A stretch of 64,000 bases of DNA from NCBI RefSeq assembly GCF_007970465.1, contig NZ_CP042429.1, positions 2,418,001 through 2,482,000 of the forward strand. Direction: 5' to 3'. The stretch's first letter is position 1. Every line of letters starts with the position of its first letter. The DNA is from Corynebacterium nuruki S6-4. Lineage in GTDB: Bacteria; Actinomycetota; Actinomycetes; Mycobacteriales; Mycobacteriaceae. The notes beneath the pieces are model-generated. The model made no database searches. It was given only the letters and a program-made list of their open reading frames with translations, and was not told where the DNA came from. The position numbers and the translations under genes were made by a program. Of this stretch, positions 61,180-64,000 are shown piece after piece.

Positions 61180-61593
61180 TCACTGTCCGGCGACCGCCGC
61201 CGTGGCGAAGGCGACAGCATCCGGCAGACCGTCGGTCCATCCCACGTGACCTGCGGGATCATGGTCCACCCGGTAGTGGATGTCCATCCCGTTGGCCCGT
61301 GCGGCGTCCACGAGTCCGTCGGTGGACGGCTTCGGGCTCACGACGTCGAACTCCTGCCGGCAGATGAACACCGATGCGTCGTAGCCGTCCGCGGGGACGC
61401 CGAGATGTGCCTGCAGTGCGGCGATGAGGGCCCCCTCCTCCGGGTCGACGATCCGCCGCCCCTCGGGTGTGGGGCAGCTGTCGAGCGGACAGTCCGGACG
61501 CGCGGAACGGAAACCGGCGAGCACGTAACCGACATAGGTCTCCAGGTCGGGCCGGGAGATCCGGACCAGCGGCGAGGGAGGTGGAGGAAACAC
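61180..61593 (-). pseudogene. C-terminal fragment of an alpha/beta hydrolase
   Basis: A frame of about 137 codons. Coding sense begins near ISRPDLETYVGYVLAGFRSA and runs to the stop. QEFDVVSPKPSTDGLVDAA and DHDPAGHVGWTDGLPDA look like the Asp and His segments of an alpha/beta hydrolase, but no GxSxG nucleophile is present and the usual first 200 residues are missing. GTG at 61593 could start it. It may be a decayed gene, or a small protein of another family. It is divergent from the UDP-sugar dehydrogenase, 108 bases apart. Confidence 0.5.
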
Positions 61594-61701
61594 CGCATGA
61601 GATGCAGATACCCTGACTCTTCCTCGGTCGATGCCACGCCGGAGGTCAGGCACCGGATGCCGGAACCCGGAAGACAGAACCCGGATGATAGAACGAGGTG
61701 C

Positions 61702-63069
61702 ATGAAGCTCACCGTCACCGGCACCGGGTATCTCGGCGCCACCCACGCCGCCTGCATGGCGGCGCTCGGCCATGACGTCCTGGGGGTCGACACGGACCCC
61801 GGGACCGTGGACCTGCTGAACACCGGCCACGCCCCGTTCCGGGAACCCGGCCTCGATGACCTGCTGGTGCAGGGCCTGGCCACGGGGCGTCTCCGGTTCA
61901 CCACGGATCCCGGGGCAGCCGCCCGGCACGGCCGGGTCCACTTCATCACGGTCGGCACACCGCAACGTGACGGCGGTACCGCACTGGACACCGGGGCGGT
62001 GGACGCGGCGGTCGACGTCCTGGCGGAGCACATCGCCGCCGCGGTACCCGCCGGTGGTCCGTCCCATCTGCTGATCGGTCGGTCGACGGTCCCGGTCGGC
62101 ACCGCCGGCCGTCTGCGGTCCCGGCTCCGCGACCGCTACGGTGACCTGCTGCAGGTCAGCTGGTGTCCGGAGTTTCTGCGGGAGGGGCATGCCGTGGCGG
62201 ATTCCTTCCGCCCCGACCGGATTGTCCTGGGCGTCGAGACCCCGGGATCGGACGCCGCGGACCGGATCGCGGCGCAGGTCCGGGAGATCTGTGCCGATGC
62301 TCTCGGTGCCGGCGTCCCGCTGATCGTCACCGATTTTCCCACGGCCGAACTCGTGAAGGTCGCGGCGAATGCCTTCCTCGCGACGAAGATCAGCTTCATC
62401 AACGCGGTCGGCGACGTGTGCGAGGCCGCCGGGGCGGATGTCACGGTGCTGGCCGCCGCCCTCGGCATGGATCCGCGTATCGGTGCGGCGGGACTGGGGG
62501 CGGGGCTCGGCTACGGCGGGGGCTGCCTGCCCAAGGATGTCCGTGGCTTCGCCGCCCGCGCCGGCGATCTGGGCGTCGACCGGCTAGCGGATCTGCTCGG
62601 GACGGTGGACGCGGTGAATACCGGACGCCGTGACCGCATTGTCGGGATGGCGGAGACTGCCCTGGACGGCGCTCCGGCGGGACGCCGGGTGACGGTGCTG
62701 GGGGCGGCGTTCAAGCCGGGGAGTGACGATGTGCGGGAGTCCCCGGCGCTGGCGGTGGCCGCGGCGCTGGACCGGCGTGGCGCCCGGGTGACGGTCTGTG
62801 ATCCCGTGGCGACGGGACCCGTCCGGCGGGTGCATCCCGGACTCCGCTGTGAGCCGGTGCCCGAGGAGGCGTTGCGGGGGGCGGAGCTGGTGGTTGTCGC
62901 CACCGACTGGCCGGAGTTCACCACGCTGGACCCGGTGGCGGCTGCGGCGCTCGTGGCCGGTGCGGTGGTCATCGACGGCCGGAACTGTCTCCCCGCCGCC
63001 GCGTGGCGTGCGGCCGGCTGGGACTACCGGGCGCCGGGGGTCGGGGTGAATCCCGCTTCGACGGCGTAG
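61702..63069 (+). CDS. UDP-glucose/GDP-mannose dehydrogenase family protein
   Basis: A 455-residue NAD-dependent enzyme that oxidises a nucleotide sugar twice, usually UDP-glucose to UDP-glucuronate. The cofactor loop is VTGTGYLGATHAACM; the middle has SWCPEFLREGHAVADSFRPDRIVLG and the Lys-Asn stretch VKVAANAFLATKISFIN; the catalytic Cys is in GYGGGCLPKDVRGF near residue 275. The C-terminal nucleotide-sugar domain has LGAAFKPGSDDVRESPAL. GAGGTG precedes the ATG by 2-7 bases. The upstream part of the open frame is not coding. It would feed envelope or capsular polysaccharide synthesis. Confidence 0.93.
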   Translation: MKLTVTGTGYLGATHAACMAALGHDVLGVDTDPGTVDLLNTGHAPFREPGLDDLLVQGLATGRLRFTTDPGAAARHGRVHFITVGTPQRDGGTALDTGAVDAAVDVLAEHIAAAVPAGGPSHLLIGRSTVPVGTAGRLRSRLRDRYGDLLQVSWCPEFLREGHAVADSFRPDRIVLGVETPGSDAADRIAAQVREICADALGAGVPLIVTDFPTAELVKVAANAFLATKISFINAVGDVCEAAGADVTVLAAALGMDPRIGAAGLGAGLGYGGGCLPKDVRGFAARAGDLGVDRLADLLGTVDAVNTGRRDRIVGMAETALDGAPAGRRVTVLGAAFKPGSDDVRESPALAVAAALDRRGARVTVCDPVATGPVRRVHPGLRCEPVPEEALRGAELVVVATDWPEFTTLDPVAAAALVAGAVVIDGRNCLPAAAWRAAGWDYRAPGVGVNPASTA

Positions 63070-63812
63070 ACGGCGAGCTGGACCCGCGAGGAGGCGCCGA
63101 ATTTGGCCAGCAGGTGTGAGACCTGTTTCTTGACCGCGCTGCCGGAGCGTCCGGTCGCCCGGCAGATCTCCGAGTTGGACAGTCCGCCGCAGATCATCGA
63201 GAGCACCTGCCGCTCCGAGTCCGAGAGCCGCGGGAGGGCGCGGGACGCCCCGGGCGAGGTCGTGGTCGAGGTTGCGGCGGATGAGGCGGCCGGCCCGGTC
63301 GTGTCGACGGGGGTCGGGTCTGCGTCCGGGTCCGGCGACGGGTGGTCGGCGAGCCGCTGCACCAGCCGGGTGGCGGGCTGGGGACTGACGATCGTCCCGC
63401 CGCGCGCGGCCTCGAGGACCGTGTCGATGATGTACTGCGGCCGGGAACTCTTCAGGATGTAGCCGCGTCCGCCCTGCCGCAGGATACGGAGCATGGTCTC
63501 GTCCTCGTCGAGGGAGGTCATGGCGACGAACTGCGGTGGATCGGGGCGGGCGAGAACCTCGTCCAGAAGGTCGAGGCCTCCCATCCCGGGCATGTGGACG
63601 TCCGCCATGATGACATCGGCAGGTTCCCGGTCGAGCAGCTCCAGGGCATGGCTGCCGTCGCAGGCTTCACCGACCACCTCGATCCCCTCGGCCGCGGGCG
63701 TGTTGAAGTACATGCGGAGCGAGGAGAGGACGAGGGGGTCGTCGTCGACGATGATGAGCCGGAGCGGAGAGGTCGCAGGGGGCGGAGTGGTCGCAGGGGT
63801 CGCTGGGGTCAC
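63024..63812 (-). CDS. two-component response regulator, NarL/LuxR type
   Basis: A 262-residue regulator. The receiver domain has LRLIIVDDDPLVLSSL at residues 17-32, the phosphorylated Asp in ADVIMADVHMPGMGG near residue 71, Thr in VAMTSLDED and Lys in GYILKSS. A long Ser/Thr/Pro linker (about 150-190) leads to the LuxR-type helix-turn-helix (LSDSERQVLSMICGGLSNSEI, VKKQVSHLLAKFG). GTG start with a TAGTCT box 7 bases upstream. Its last 46 bases overlap the convergent dehydrogenase gene. The sensor kinase is not in the window. Confidence 0.92.
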   Translation of the reverse strand: MTPATPATTPPPATSPLRLIIVDDDPLVLSSLRMYFNTPAAEGIEVVGEACDGSHALELLDREPADVIMADVHMPGMGGLDLLDEVLARPDPPQFVAMTSLDEDETMLRILRQGGRGYILKSSRPQYIIDTVLEAARGGTIVSPQPATRLVQRLADHPSPDPDADPTPVDTTGPAASSAATSTTTSPGASRALPRLSDSERQVLSMICGGLSNSEICRATGRSGSAVKKQVSHLLAKFGASSRVQLAVYAVEAGFTPTPGAR

Positions 63813-63851
63813 AGTAATCAGACTAGGTCCCGGGGGAGACTGCGCCGTGAC

Positions 63852-64000
63852 CTACCGGCACCAGAAGTAGCTGGCGTTCCCACCGCAGCCGATGGCCTGC
63901 TGGAGCGACATCTTGGTGTTGGTCGGGGACGGCGCGGCGGTGTCTGCGGTGTCGGCGGCGGCGGTGCTCACGGCACTGCCGAGCCCGGCGGCGAGGGCGA
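63852..64000 (-). CDS. small secreted protein, C-terminal part
   Basis: The 5' end lies beyond base 64000. The last 49 codons are visible. They read as the end of a signal peptide (ALAAGLGSAVSTAAA), a Thr/Ala/Pro linker and a compact tail TKMSLQQAIGCGGNASYFWCR with two cysteines that could form a disulfide. It is upstream of the response regulator on the same strand, 39 bases away. No family is recognised. Confidence 0.6.
   Translation of the reverse strand, partial: ALAAGLGSAVSTAAADTADTAAPSPTNTKMSLQQAIGCGGNASYFWCR

Overview
The window looks like chromosomal DNA of a high-GC Corynebacterium (order Mycobacteriales). It carries the cell-wall genes of mycolate-making bacteria: an MmpL3/CmpL1-type transporter, a TmaT-type acyltransferase, a DUF3068 protein, an MtrP-type methyltransferase and an AftD-type arabinosyltransferase. 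Gene order follows the Mycobacterium tuberculosis stretches Rv0206c-Rv0211 and Rv0224c-Rv0237 as I remember them. Many genes have a TAnnnT box only 6-10 nt before the start codon, the pattern of leaderless corynebacterial transcripts.

Layout. 1-5.2 kb: MmpL3-like gene (cut by the window edge), trmB, two Rv0209-region genes and GTP-type pckG. 5.2-30 kb: an accessory block. It holds an aldo/keto reductase gene split by an IS3 element, a MmyB-type regulator, an acetyltransferase, a second aldo/keto reductase, acetolactate decarboxylase, two YihY paralogues, a secreted hydrolase, an SDR/TetR pair, a TsuA-TusA fusion, an IS481 element, a DyP peroxidase, an Lrp/MFS pair, a TetR/ProC-like pair, DedA, a third aldo/keto reductase and fadAB. 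30-49 kb: the mycolate and arabinan locus (methyltransferase, GT4 glycosyltransferase, two envelope membrane proteins, TmaT, AftD, DUF2613, universal stress protein, NagZ/LpqI, VanW). A glycine-betaine type ABC transporter sits inside it. 49-57 kb: a MarR regulator divergent from a 33-residue amphipathic peptide gene, a drug-type MFS exporter, two CrcB fluoride channel genes behind a candidate fluoride riboswitch, a DUF559 protein and lutABC for lactate use. 57-64 kb: tRNA-Thr, an IS256 element, tRNA-Gly, dcd, a hydrolase fragment, a UDP-sugar dehydrogenase, a LuxR-type response regulator and the end of a small secreted protein.

How the parts work together. The left edge and the 30-47 kb part serve export and modification of trehalose mycolates and arabinogalactan building. 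The accessory block mixes redox enzymes, each next to its own regulator. A perfect 21-bp site lies beside the MmyB-type regulator and beside the second aldo/keto reductase, which suggests a small regulon.

The non-coding DNA is unusually structured. There are two dispersed repeat families: four copies of a 93-133 bp hairpin element with terminal inverted repeats, and three arrays of a 53-bp tandem unit. Many gene ends carry perfect 13-24 bp hairpins. The most interesting candidate for an undescribed unit is the 33-residue peptide gene. It has a strong ribosome binding site, an AT-rich promoter with a 20-bp palindrome, its own terminator, and a regulator and exporter on either side.
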